From Mikania micrantha (Eukaryota > Streptophyta > Magnoliopsida > Asterales > Asteraceae), in NCBI GenBank assembly GCA_009363875.1, contig CM018688.1, positions 61,481,001 through 61,545,000 on the forward strand: a DNA stretch of 64,000 bases, read 5' to 3'. Numbering within the stretch: the first letter of the stretch is position 1; each line of letters starts with the position of its first letter. Shown here one piece after another: positions 20,848-32,769 of the stretch. The translations under genes and the position numbers were made by a program. The notes beneath the pieces were generated by a model, which saw only the letters and a program-made list of their open reading frames with translations, ran no database searches and was not told the origin of the DNA.

Positions 20848-23800
20848 ATGGCGGGAAGAGGACCGTACGCGCGTCCTGCTAAACGGACACTAGATGCCGC
20901 TGTGATAAAAATGATGGTTGACCGTCGGGTCAACAAAGCGATCGCTGACTACGAAGCCAGTCGCCAGCATAGCGAAACTAGCGGAAACAACAACGGTACT
21001 AACACTTGCCTGACGCGACTAATATAGTGTAGCTAACACAATACTAACACACGACACTGGTTTCTGACAAACAGGGTCAAACAGCAGCAACGGGAAAGGA
21101 TGTTCCTTTAAATCTTTCCTAAACTGCCACCCACACAAGTTCAAGGGAACTGAGGGAGCTGTCGGAATGCTCCGCTGGGTGGAGAAAGTGGAGTCTGTAT
21201 TCGCCATGTGCGAATGTGCTGAAGAGAACCGGGTGAAGTTCGCAACTGGTACACTGGAAGGACCAGCACTCACATGGTGGAATACCCATGTACAAACCCT
21301 GGGGTTGGACGGTGCCAACTCCATGCCATGGGCTGATTTCACCTGACTACTGCAAGAGGAATACTGTCCTCGTGATGAGATCAGGAAACTGGAAGCCGAA
21401 TTCTGGGTACTGAAGATGGTCGGCTCTGAGATCGAGCAATACTGCACTCGATTCCATGAGCTGTGTAAGCTATGTCCGGCTATGGTGACGCCGGAATACA
21501 AGAAGGTCGAGCAGTTCATCAGTGGGCTGCCCGAACAAATCCAAAGCATGGTGACTGCGTCTGACCTCACCACTATCCAACCTCTGATCAGACTGGCTCA
21601 CAAACTAACCGACCAAGCGGTAGCACAAGGCAAGCTACCCAAACGAGGCGAACATCTGAAGCCTCAAGAAAGCCAGAAGAGGAAGTGGGAACCCAGCCAC
21701 CACCAATCTCATCAACCCCAACAACAACAACGATCTGCACCTGCCAGAGCATTCACTGCCACCCAACCCGATGACAAGGGAAAGGGTGTGTATCAAGGAA
21801 AATACCCACTATGTAACCGATGCTCTTATCACCACTTCGGGCAATGCGAACGATATCGTTGCTTGAAGTGTGGACGACATGGCCACATGGCCAAAGACTG
21901 CAGATCCAAATTTCCCAGTAACAACAACCCTAACCACAACCAGAACAACAACCAGAACACCTCCAGAGGGTGTTATGAATGTGGAAAACCAGGTCACATG
22001 AGGAGGGACTGCCCTCAATTGAAGAAGGCCGGAGGAGGAGCGGTCAAGGGACGAGCTTTTGTGATTGGCTCGGGAGAAGCCAAGGATGACCCGAACATCG
22101 TAACCGGTACGTTTCTTTTAAATAATGTCTATGCTAGCATATTATTTGATACCGGTGCCGATAGGAGCTTTATATCTAGTGAGTTTAGCAAATTACTAGA
22201 TATTACCCCAACACCACTAGACTACAAGTATACCGTAGAGCTAGCCGACGGCAAGCTAATTGAAACACAACACATCTTTCGAGGATGCGTCATGGTATTG
22301 GCGGATCATGAACTCGAAATCGATTTGATGCCGGTGACCCTCGGAAGCTTTGATGTGGTCGTTGGAATGGATTGGTTATCCGCTAACCAAGATGAGATCG
22401 TATGCAACGAGAAGATCGTACGAGTGACGTTGCAGAACGGAGAACAGATCTCGATTCAGGGGGAAAGGCGGGGAGTACCTCTGAACATCATGTCATGCAT
22501 GAAGGCGAACAAGTACCTACAAAAGGGATACACTGCCATACTAGCCCTCATCGCCGAGCAACCCAAGAAAGAGAGGAAGATTGAGGACATCGCCGTAGTC
22601 CGCGATTTTCCCGAAGTATTTCCCGAAGACCTACCTGGACTACCTCCGAAACGACAAGTCGAGTTTCAGATAGACCTTACACCAGGAGCAGCACCGATCG
22701 CCAAGGCTCCATACCGCCTAGCACCAACGGAGATGCAGGAACTGTCTAACCAGTTACAAGAGCTGTTGGACAAGGGATTCATCAGACCGAGCTTCTCACC
22801 TTGGGGAGCACCGGTCTTGTTCGTAAAGAAGAAAGACGGATCATTCCGTATGTGTATCGACTACAGAGAGCTGAACAAGGTGACGATCAAGAATCGATAC
22901 CCGTTGCCACGAATAGACGATCTGTTTGACCAATTGCAAGGGTCAAGCTACTATTCGAAGATCGATTTAAGATCGGGTTACCATCAATTGAGGATACAAG
23001 AACACGATATTCCTAAGACTGCCTTTCGAACCCGATACGGACACTACGAATTCTTGGTTATGCCCTTCGGACTAACCAACGCACCAGCTGTATTCATGGA
23101 TCTCATGAATAGAGTGTGCAAACCTTACCTTGACAAATTCGTAATAGTGTTCATTGACGACATTCTGATTTACTCGAAGAATCGAGAAGAACATGCTGAA
23201 CATCTGAAGCTAGTGTTGGAATTGTTAAAGAAAGAACAACTGTACGCAAAATTTTCAAAGTGCGACTTTTGGATATGCGAAGTCCAATTCCTTGGACACA
23301 TGGTTAATGAGCAGGGAATACACGTAGACCCAGCCAAGATTGAAGCAATTAAGAACTGGGAAGCACCCAAGACTCCGACTGAGGTGCGACAATTCCTAGG
23401 TCTGGCCGGGTACTACCGAAGATTCATTGAAGGATTCTCGAAGATTGCTCAATCACTGACATCCCTGACTCATAAAGACAAAAAGTTCGATTGGGGAGAC
23501 AAACAAGAAGCTGCTTTCAACCTGTTGAAACAGAAACTATGCATTGCACCCATCCTATCCTTACCGGAAGGATGTGATGACTTCGTGGTGTATTGCGACG
23601 CCTCGAAACAGGGACTCGGTTGCGTGCTGATGCAACGCGAGAAAGTGATAGCATACGCTTCACGTCAACTGAAGGTGCATAAGAAGAATTACACGACTCA
23701 TGACCTTGAGTTGGGAGCCGTGGTGTTTGCCTTGAAGATCTGGCGACACTACTTGTACGGCACAAAGTGCGCTATCTTTACCGATCATAAGAGCCTACAA

Positions 23801-25432
23801 CACATCTTCGACCAGAAAGAGTTGAACATGAGACAACGAAGATGGGTCGAGCTTATCGGCGATTATGATTGCGCTATCAAGTATCATCCAGGCAAAGCCA
23901 ATGTAGTGGCCGACGCGCTGAGCCGAAAGGAAACAACAAAACGCGTGCGTGCCCTACAACTCACGATCCATTCTGAACTACCGAATCAAATTCGGATAGC
24001 ACAACAGGAAGCTCTGAAAACTGAAAACCTTACTCTCGAAGCCATGCGTGGCATGGATAAACAAATAAAGGCAAAAGACGACGGAGCTTACTATTTAACG
24101 GATCGAATCTGGATTCCACGCTACGGAGGATTGAGAGAAGTAGTGATGGACGAAGCTCACAAGAGCCGGTATTCCGTACATCTGGGCTCTGACAAGATGT
24201 ATCACGATTTAAAGACAACCTATTGGTGGCCAAACATGAAAGCTGAGATAGCAACTTACGTAAGTAAGTGTTTAACGTGCTCAAAAGTCAAAGTTGAGTA
24301 CCAGAAGCCATCAGGGTTACTTCAACAACCGGAATTACCAATGTGGAAATGGGAACAGATTTCCATGGACTTCATCACTAAACTGCCTAAGACGGCAAGT
24401 GGATGCGATACCATCTGGGTTATCGTAGACCGACTGACGAAGTCTGCTCATTTCCTACCCATTAAAGAGACTGACAAGCTAGACAAACTCACTCGGATTT
24501 ATTTGAAGGAAGTGGTCACTCGACATGGAGTGCCAATCTCAATCATATCTGATCGCGACAGTCGATTCACGTCTCATTTCTGGAAGTCCTTGCATAAGGC
24601 TTTGGGCACGAGATTGGACATGAGCACCGCTTACCACCCGCAGACGGACGGGCAAAGTGAGCGAACGATACAGACACTAGAGTACATGCTCCGGGCATGT
24701 GTCATTGACTTTGGTAGTAGCTGGGAATCTCACCTACCGTTAGTTGAGTTCTCATATAACAATAGCTACCACACTAGCATTCAAGCTGCACCATTCGAGG
24801 CACTTTACGGACGTAAGTGTCGATCACCCATCTGCTGGGCGGAAGTTGGAGACAGCCAACTGACTGGTCCAGAACTGGTGCACGAGACAACTGAGAAGAT
24901 CGTGCAAATACGCAAACGAATGGCAGCAGCTCGGGACAGACAGAAAAGCTATGCCGACAAGCGACGCAAACCGTTGGAGTTCCAGGTGGGGGACAGAGTG
25001 TTACTCAAGGTCTCGCCCTGGAAAGGTGTCATTCGGTTTGGCAAACGAGGAAAGTTGAACCCTCGTTACATCGGACCTTTCGAGATTACAAAACGAATAG
25101 GCCCTGTAGCCTACGAACTAAACCTGCCAGTTGAACTGAGCGGGGTACACAACGTATTCCACATCTCGAACCTCAAGAAGTGCCTATCTGATGAGACACT
25201 TGTTATTCCTCTTGAGGAAATACAAATCGACGAACAATTGAACTTCGTTGAGGAGCCGGTGGAGATTATGGACCGGGAAACCAAGAAGCTCAAGCTCAGC
25301 AAGATTCCAATAGTGAAAGTGCGATGGAATTCGCGACGCGGACCGGAATTCACGTGGGAACGTGAAGACCAGATGAAACAAAGGTACCCACACCTGTTCG
25401 CGGAACAGGCAAACACTAGCAACACAAGTTGA
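20848..25432 (+). CDS. gag-pol: Tek-2 Gag-Pol, first copy (one gag intron, one in-frame TGA)
   Basis: This is the polyprotein of a chromovirus. The start ATG at 20848 (MAGRGPYAR) gives 49 codons plus one base. A 79-nt GT-AG segment (20996-21074) then has to be removed to connect to the main frame. A TGA at 21344-21346 interrupts the capsid region. From ATG 21416 onward 1,338 codons are open. Approximate residues counted from 21416 are: two CCHC knuckles (146, 185), protease DTGADRSF (243), RT with [11 protein letters not shown] (about 575), RNase H (from about 725), integrase HHCC zinc region, and integrase D,D,E (MDFITKLP about 983, ISDRDSRF about 1044, QSERT about 1080). A chromodomain-like end, [20 protein letters not shown], is near 1290. 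All catalytic motifs are intact. If splicing and readthrough or reversion occur, this is the best candidate autonomous copy. Confidence 0.85.
20996..21074 (+). other. Candidate intron in Tek-2 gag, first copy
   Basis: This is a 79-nt segment with a GT donor (ACG|GTACTAAC) and an AG acceptor (ACAAACAG|GGTCAA). A perfect TACTAAC branch-site consensus lies at 21042-21048, 27 nt from its adenosine to the acceptor. Unspliced, it contains stops and shifts the frame. Spliced, codon phase is continuous from ATG 20848 through to the long gag-pol frame. Tek-1 gag has no such segment at this position. Confidence 0.75.
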
Positions 25433-25455
25433 ATTTCGGGACGAAATTCTTTCTA

Positions 25456-25467
25456 ACATGGGGAGGA
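25456..25467 (+). other. Tek-2 polypurine tract
   Basis: The purine-rich ATGGGGAGGA lies immediately before the second LTR, the usual plus-strand primer site. Confidence 0.8.
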
Positions 25468-28400
25468 TGTGACACCCCGTAATTTCCAGGTCAGCTTTGA
25501 TTTTATTTAAATGTTTATTTAAATACATTATGTACACGTGGCATTAGAATTAGATTAATTTAGTGTGACACGTGGCACGACAGTGCGAACACTGACTCAT
25601 GACTAGATAATTCGTGGAATTATCGGCAAACAGCACACACGTGTCAAAACACACGAACGTTGGTGAACGTCTAACACATTGTGTAGCACAACACTCGAAA
25701 CTTCACGAAACACTGTCACAAGTCAATTATGGCTAACACTTGACCGATAGAGTCCAAACGACGCTCGAACGACGTTCTATGATCGAGAAACGGGCAAGAT
25801 CGGGCCAGAACAACAAAAACAAGCTTATTGGGCTTGAAAAACAGGCCAGGCGGTACGCCTGACCCGGGAAGCCGCGACAGGCGATGCGCGCGGGGGGGAA
25901 ATTGAGCGCCTCGTCCGTCCAGATCCGCGCGTAACGCACAAAGAAGTTCGCCCACGTCAGGCGATACGCCTGGGGCGCCCCAGTCGCCAAACAGCTTTTT
26001 AAGCTCCCAATGTCATCATTTTGCCTACACTACTCCTTTCACTCATTATACCCGACCTCATACTCAACCTCTCGACCATCTTCATCCCCAACCCTCTGTT
26101 ACAACCTCTCACCTCTATTGGAAGCCATTTTTACACCCCTTGGAAGCTTGAGATCATTGGAAGAAGACCTCTAAGGAGCATCCACCACCACCACCATCTT
26201 GATTTCTGTCGAGTCCAACGAACCAGAAGGTTTTAGAGCTGCTAGAGCATCATCTCAGCAATCTACAGAGCTTAGAAAGGTAGTTCAATGCCCCTTGTAG
26301 TTTAAAATGCATTATTCTCACTTCTACACACACATGCAAGACTTGAATCACACATGCAAGCACTTTGAATGCACATGCACGAGGTTTTGATCTGGGTTTG
26401 TTGATTTTAATGAGTTTTATGATGATCTATGATGTTTAAATGGTGTTTCATGACGATCCATGATGATATGTTTATGAGTACTTCATGATTTGGTCACAAA
26501 TGGGTGATTTAACCACATGCATGTACGATCGATGATAGCTAGAATGATTTTCAGTAGTTAAGCATGTTTCTTGATGATATTGGATGATGATTACATGTTA
26601 GATGATGTTGGAAATGGTTAAAAACATGATTTGTAAGGACCTTACTATATTTAGAAACTTTTTAGTTACAAGTTGGTGATTTGGTGAAAATAATGAGCAT
26701 GCATGTATGTAGAATTGTTGTTAGGATGATAATATGATGATTTGATTTGTTAGAAAGTGGTTTTGATGGTGTTTGTAGTCATACTTGTCATTGTTACTAT
26801 TTTTAGTAACTTTTCTAGTTAGAATGTTGTTAAATGATAATTTGGGATGAGATGACATGATTAAATGGTGTTAAGTGGTTTATTATGATGATTGGTGATA
26901 TAAAAATTGGTTTAGAAATGTTAAATGGTCATTTCTATGCAAAATTAGAAAGTTACTATATTTAGTAACTTTATTTTTACAAAAACCAACTTATGAACGT
27001 TTTGAATGATTTGAGCTTGCTAAATGGCTTAATATGTTATAACATGATGATTAGATGCTAAGTTAGATGGTTTCCGATGTCACGTATGCTAAAAATGGAA
27101 ACTTTCCATTTTAGGAAACTTTTGTGCACTAACATGTTGTAAACGACTTATGTGAATCCGTATGATGATGTGCTATGTGTGTTAACATGATCCCGTAGGA
27201 CTATTGAACATGCTAGAACTATAAAACCGTCATGCTTTGTGAACTTTCTAAAAATGGAAACTTACTATAAATAGTAAGTTGTCCATAAACGCGACCTACG
27301 CGTTTTGCACACGACAAACACTTACACGATTGCTACACGAGTCACAAACCGTCACACGGTTCACCAACGGGTCGTTGACTTGACACGGTCAACTTTGGTC
27401 AAACACGGTCAACTTTGGTCAACTCTAGTCAAACACGGTCAATGTGGACCAACACAGTCAAACACGGTCAATATGGACCAACACGAGCAAACACGGTCAA
27501 TATGGACCGACACGGACAAACATGAACAACCAAGGGTTGTTGGACACAAACACGAGCACTAACACGAACACTAGCACGGTCACTTACACGAACTCACGTT
27601 CAGTATACGATATAGGTTCCCGGTGACCAACGTGCTACTTCTTCAAGGAGCTTACGCTTGATCTACTACTATCATCACTAAAGTGAGTTTACGGCCCCTC
27701 TTTACTCTTTTTCAAACGCTTTTAAATAGGGGGAGAATACTAGTTGCATCGAGTCAAACACTATTACTGTACAAACATTATTGTGTATGCTGGGTTATTG
27801 GACAAACATTAAGTGTTGAACTCGTTACAAGCCCTCACAAAGTCTTACCGTTAATGTACGAACAACGTGGTAGATTTGGATGGATCCATTAGGGAATGAC
27901 TAACCCCACGGGGCACTATGTTGACTGGATGTCATAACCCGTGCAAATTCTGACCTAACTTGCTATGTATACGAGGCATAGCGGAGGCAAGGACAAACAA
28001 GTCTAGTTCGGTAGTGACGCACTGACACTTTGGGCCTAGGGCTCGGTACTAACATTTGATAAACAGCATGACACGCTTTCATTACTATATGTATATCAAA
28101 ACCTGTGAACTCACCAACCATCGTGTTGACACTTGTTTTCAAACTTGTATTCTCAGGTAACTGACAAGATGATGGACATCCAGGAATGCACGTTTAAGGA
28201 AACGAGCATAGGGACATTTATGCATTTCTGTTTATGTTTAGCTTTTGAAAACAATTACATTTGATCTATGTATTCAAGCATATTTATTTCCGCTGCATTT
28301 TGTCAAACAATTGATTTTCCGCTGCAACATGTTATGATGATTTTTATTCCGCTGCAAACTATTTTATTAAGTGTATGTGTCAAACCTTGGATTTGTAAAA

Positions 28401-28496
28401 GCATATAGAGGTGTTCTATATGACCTTGAGCTGTGATTCTGGACACGTCACACCCACGTGGACTGACACCACAAGTGGGAAATTGGGGGTGTGACA
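25468..28496 (+). repeat. Tek-2 second (shared) LTR
   Basis: This 3,029-bp LTR is nearly identical to 16629-19657 (offset 8,839). It is the 3' LTR of the first unit and the 5' LTR of the second, because a primer site and internal sequence follow it directly with no target duplication. It carries the hairpin pair (25847-25972) and the GGTCAA array (about 27374-27519). Confidence 0.93.
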
Positions 28497-28499
28497 GAC

Positions 28500-28512
28500 T
28501 GGTATCAGAGCC
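28500..28512 (+). other. Tek-2 primer binding site, second unit
   Basis: TGGTATCAGAGCC follows the shared LTR. Its presence shows that the LTR is followed by a second internal region and not by host flank. Confidence 0.92.
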
Positions 28513-28653
28513 TTGGTTATAGAGAACTAGGTTTGCATATAGTAAGCTTAGACTATAGCCATTGCTCAACTTTAGACACTACACGCAGAACTTGCACATT
28601 GATGATGTTTTTGCTTATATTGAACTATTGCTTACTAACTTAAAACTTACAGG

Positions 28654-29406
28654 ATGGCCAACAATGACAGTACCGGCAGGAACGCAGACCGACACCCGAC
28701 CACTGATGACATGGCCGCAGAGAGCCGACGCCGGGTCCACGATATAGTATCACAGGTTGACGCCGAGATGGACCGGCGGGCGAGGGACGCAGCACGGGCC
28801 AGATATTGGGGATGGCTTCCCACCATAATCCAGAGTTGGATCGTCGAGGAGAGAGTACCTCCATATCGATATCCCGGCGACACCACTCCAGGACACCGAC
28901 TACCACCGTTCGGAGTGCCGATGGAGCAGGCCTTCGCGGCACATGTTGCTTGCACACGACGGGAAGTCTGGAGGGGTAGGGAGCTAACAGACGAGATTCG
29001 GGCTCTTCACGAGAAGAACGAGCGACTAGAGAGACAAAACGACAGGCTGGAGGAACGCAACAACAGATTAGAGGCACAGATGGAGACACTACGTCTCCAA
29101 GTGTCTCAACTGATGACCCAGCACGGACAGATCGTGGATGTCATGCAGGAGCATGATGCACGCATCACTGAGAATCGGACAGACATAACCGAGACTCAGG
29201 CGATGGTACAGGCCAGTGATGCCATGCTTAATGCATGGGCTGCACAGTTCATCGAGGAACCACCACAGGACGATGGACCTGAGTTCGAGGCCGAGGACCT
29301 CGAAGAGGAGGACCTTGATGAGGATCCTAATGAGGATCCGGAGGAGGATGATGATGACGGAGACGCTGCTAGCGATATTTCACATGTCTCTATGGATTCG
29401 GACTAG
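28654..29406 (+). CDS. Tek-2 accessory protein: coiled coil with acidic tail, upstream of gag (intact)
   Basis: This is a 250-aa ORF lying between primer site and gag, with no family I recognise. Residues 1-45 are polar. Residues 46-70 hold a tryptophan-bearing stretch (ARYWGWLPTIIQSWI). Residues 71-90 are proline-rich. Residues 105-165 are a strong heptad-like coiled coil (ALHEKNERLERQNDRLEERN and onward), suggesting oligomerisation. Residues 201-238 are almost entirely Asp/Glu/Pro, a histone-chaperone-like or activation-like acidic tail. No enzyme motif is visible. ATG 28654 sits 2 nt after a splice-acceptor-like CTTACAG|G, so translation may follow splicing of the LTR leader. Gag starts about 280 bp downstream. 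The first copy is frameshifted, and Tek-1 seems to have lost the gene. A role as a Gag partner, chromatin-targeting factor or RNA-binding factor is speculation. Confidence 0.7.
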   Translation: MANNDSTGRNADRHPTTDDMAAESRRRVHDIVSQVDAEMDRRARDAARARYWGWLPTIIQSWIVEERVPPYRYPGDTTPGHRLPPFGVPMEQAFAAHVACTRREVWRGRELTDEIRALHEKNERLERQNDRLEERNNRLEAQMETLRLQVSQLMTQHGQIVDVMQEHDARITENRTDITETQAMVQASDAMLNAWAAQFIEEPPQDDGPEFEAEDLEEEDLDEDPNEDPEEDDDDGDAASDISHVSMDSD

Positions 29407-29685
29407 AGGACTATTGTATTTTGTACTTTCTTATTTTGGCCTAGACGAGCGGGATGTGCTCGAAGAACTTATTATGTATTTCCTTTTGAAATTATTGTAC
29501 TTCAAACTTATTATTAATGAGAATTATGTTTTGTCTTACTTATTACATGTTGACCATGATTGCTTGATAACATAACTTCTGACTTGACAGCTAACATGAC
29601 ATCTGATCTGACATCTGACATGACATTTGACTAACACTCTAACATGTGCTGATTAAAACTCTATCCCTTATGTATAGAACCATAC

Positions 29686-32600
29686 ATGGCGGGAAGAGGA
29701 CCGTACGCGCGTCCTGCTAAACGGACACTAGATGCCGCTGTGATAAAAATGATGGTTGACCGTCGGGTCAACAAAGCGATCGCTGACTACGAAGCCAGTC
29801 GCCAGCATAGCGAAACTAGCGGAAACAACAACGGTACTAACACTTGCCTGACGCGACTAATATAGTGTAGCTAACACAATACTAACACACGACACTGGTT
29901 TCTGACAAACAGGGTCAAACAGCAGCAACGGGAAAGGATGTTCCTTTAAATCTTTCCTAAACTGCCACCCACACAAGTTCAAGGGAACTGAGGGAGCTGT
30001 CGGAATGCTCCGCTGGGTGGAGAAAGTGGAGTCTGTATTCGCCATGTGCGAATGTGCTGAAGAGAACCGGGTGAAGTTCGCAACTGGTACACTGGAAGGA
30101 CCAGCACTCACATGGTGGAATACCCATGTACAAACCCTGGGGTTGGACGGTGCCAACTCCATGCCATGGGCTGATTTCACCTGACTACTGCAAGAGGAAT
30201 ACTGTCCTCGTGATGAGATCAGGAAACTGGAAGCCGAATTCTGGGTACTGAAGATGGTCGGCTCTGAGATCGAGCAATACTGCACTCGATTCCATGAGCT
30301 GTGTAAGCTATGTCCGGCTATGGTGACGCCGGAATACAAGAAGGTCGAGCAGTTCATCAGTGGGCTGCCCGAACAAATCCAAAGCATGGTGACTGCGTCT
30401 GACCTCACCACTATCCAACCTCTGATCAGACTGGCTCACAAACTAACCGACCAAGCGGTAGCACAAGGCAAGCTACCCAAACGAGGCGAACATCTGAAGC
30501 CTCAAGAAAGCCAGAAGAGGAAGTGGGAACCCAGCCACCACCAATCTCATCAACCCCAACAACAACAACGATCTGCACCTGCCAGAGCATTCACTGCCAC
30601 CCAACCCGATGACAAGGGAAAGGGTGTGTATCAAGGAAAATACCCACTATGTAACCGATGCTCTTATCACCACTTCGGGCAATGCGAACGATATCGTTGC
30701 TTGAAGTGTGGACGACATGGCCACATGGCCAAAGACTGCAGATCCAAATTTCCCAGTAACAACAACCCTAACCACAACCAGAACAACAACCAGAACACCT
30801 CCAGAGGGTGTTATGAATGTGGAAAACCAGGTCACATGAGGAGGGACTGCCCTCAATTGAAGAAGGCCGGAGGAGGAGCGGTCAAGGGACGAGCTTTTGT
30901 GATTGGCTCGGGAGAAGCCAAGGATGACCCGAACATCGTAACCGGTACGTTTCTTTTAAATAATGTCTATGCTAGCATATTATTTGATACCGGTGCCGAT
31001 AGGAGCTTTATATCTAGTGAGTTTAGCAAATTACTAGATATTACCCCAACACCACTAGACTACAAGTATACCGTAGAGCTAGCCGACGGCAAGCTAATTG
31101 AAACACAACACATCTTTCGAGGATGCGTCATGGTATTGGCGGATCATGAACTCGAAATCGATTTGATGCCGGTGACCCTCGGAAGCTTTGATGTGGTCGT
31201 TGGAATGGATTGGTTATCCGCTAACCAAGATGAGATCGTATGCAACGAGAAGATCGTACGAGTGACGTTGCAGAACGGAGAACAGATCTCGATTCAGGGG
31301 GAAAGGCGGGGAGTACCTCTGAACATCATGTCATGCATGAAGGCGAACAAGTACCTACAAAAGGGATACACTGCCATACTAGCCCTCATCGCCGAGCAAC
31401 CCAAGAAAGAGAGGAAGATTGAGGACATCGCCGTAGTCCGCGATTTTCCCGAAGTATTTCCCGAAGACCTACCTGGACTACCTCCGAAACGACAAGTCGA
31501 GTTTCAGATAGACCTTACACCAGGAGCAGCACCGATCGCCAAGGCTCCATACCGCCTAGCACCAACGGAGATGCAGGAACTGTCTAACCAGTTACAAGAG
31601 CTGTTGGACAAGGGATTCATCAGACCGAGCTTCTCACCTTGGGGAGCACCGGTCTTGTTCGTAAAGAAGAAAGACGGATCATTCCGTATGTGTATCGACT
31701 ACAGAGAGCTGAACAAGGTGACGATCAAGAATCGATACCCGTTGCCACGAATAGACGATCTGTTTGACCAATTGCAAGGGTCAAGCTACTATTCGAAGAT
31801 CGATTTAAGATCGGGTTACCATCAATTGAGGATACAAGAACACGATATTCCTAAGACTGCCTTTCGAACCCGATACGGACACTACGAATTCTTGGTTATG
31901 CCCTTCGGACTAACCAACGCACCAGCTGTATTCATGGATCTCATGAATAGAGTGTGCAAACCTTACCTTGACAAATTCGTAATAGTGTTCATTGACGACA
32001 TTCTAATTTACTCGAAGAATCGAGAAGAACATGCTGAACATCTGAAGCTAGTGTTGGAATTGTTAAAGAAAGAACAACTGTACGCAAAATTTTCAAAGTG
32101 CGACTTTTGGATATGCGAAGTCCAATTCCTTGGACACAAGGTTAATGAGCAGGGAATACACGTAGACCCAGCCAAGATTGAAGCAATTAAGAACTGGGAA
32201 GCACCCAAGACTCCGACTGAGGTGCGACAATTCCTAGGTCTGGCCGGGTACTACCGAAGATTCATTGAAGGATTCTCGAAGATTGCTCAATCACTGACAT
32301 CCCTGACTCATAAAGACAAAAAGTTCGATTGGGGAGACAAACAAGAAGCTGCTTTCAACCTGTTGAAACAGAAACTATGCATTGCACCCATCCTATCCTT
32401 ACCGGAAGGATGTGATGACTTCGTGGTGTATTGCGACGCCTCGAAACAGGGACTCGGTTGCGTGCTGATGCAACGCGAGAAAGTGATAGCATACGCTTCA
32501 CGTCAACTGAAGGTGCATGAGAAGAATTACACGACTCTTGACCTTGAGTTGGGAGCCGTGGTGTTTGCCTTGAAGATCTGGCGACACTACTTGTACGGCA

Positions 32601-32769
32601 CAAAGTGCACTATCTTTACCGATCATAAGAGCCTACAACACATCTTCGACCAGAAAGAGTTGAACATGAGACAACGAAGATGGGTCGAGCTTATCGGCGA
32701 TTATGATTGCGCTATCAAGTATCATCCAGGCAAAGCCAATGTAGTGGCCGACGCGCTGAGCCGAAAGGA
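29686..32769 (+). pseudogene. Tek-2 Gag-Pol, second copy, truncated in RNase H
   Basis: It has the same start, intron (29834-29912) and in-frame TGA (30182-30184) as the first copy. The frame from ATG 30254 is open through the CCHC knuckles, protease, RT and most of RNase H ([16 protein letters not shown]). At about 32769 the sequence switches to Athila LTR. The frame runs 20 more codons in that foreign sequence to a stop at 32830. Integrase, chromodomain, polypurine tract and 3' LTR are gone. Differences from the first copy include HKVNEQ for HMVNEQ and LDLELG for HDLELG. Confidence 0.88.

Larger units (their letters stand above)
16629..32769 (+). mobile_element. Tek-2: tandem Ty3/Gypsy (Tekay) array, LTR-internal-LTR-truncated internal
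   Basis: A complete unit (LTR 16629-19657, internal 19658-25467, LTR 25468-28496) is followed directly by a second primer site and a second internal region. That second region is nearly identical to the first and breaks off at about 32769 in RNase H. The middle LTR is therefore shared. The copies differ at only a few sites: by eye about three in the LTRs and six in the shared internal 4.3 kb. The array probably arose recently by unequal LTR recombination or by integration of a tandem cDNA. The terminal LTR and target duplication on the right are missing. Confidence 0.9.
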
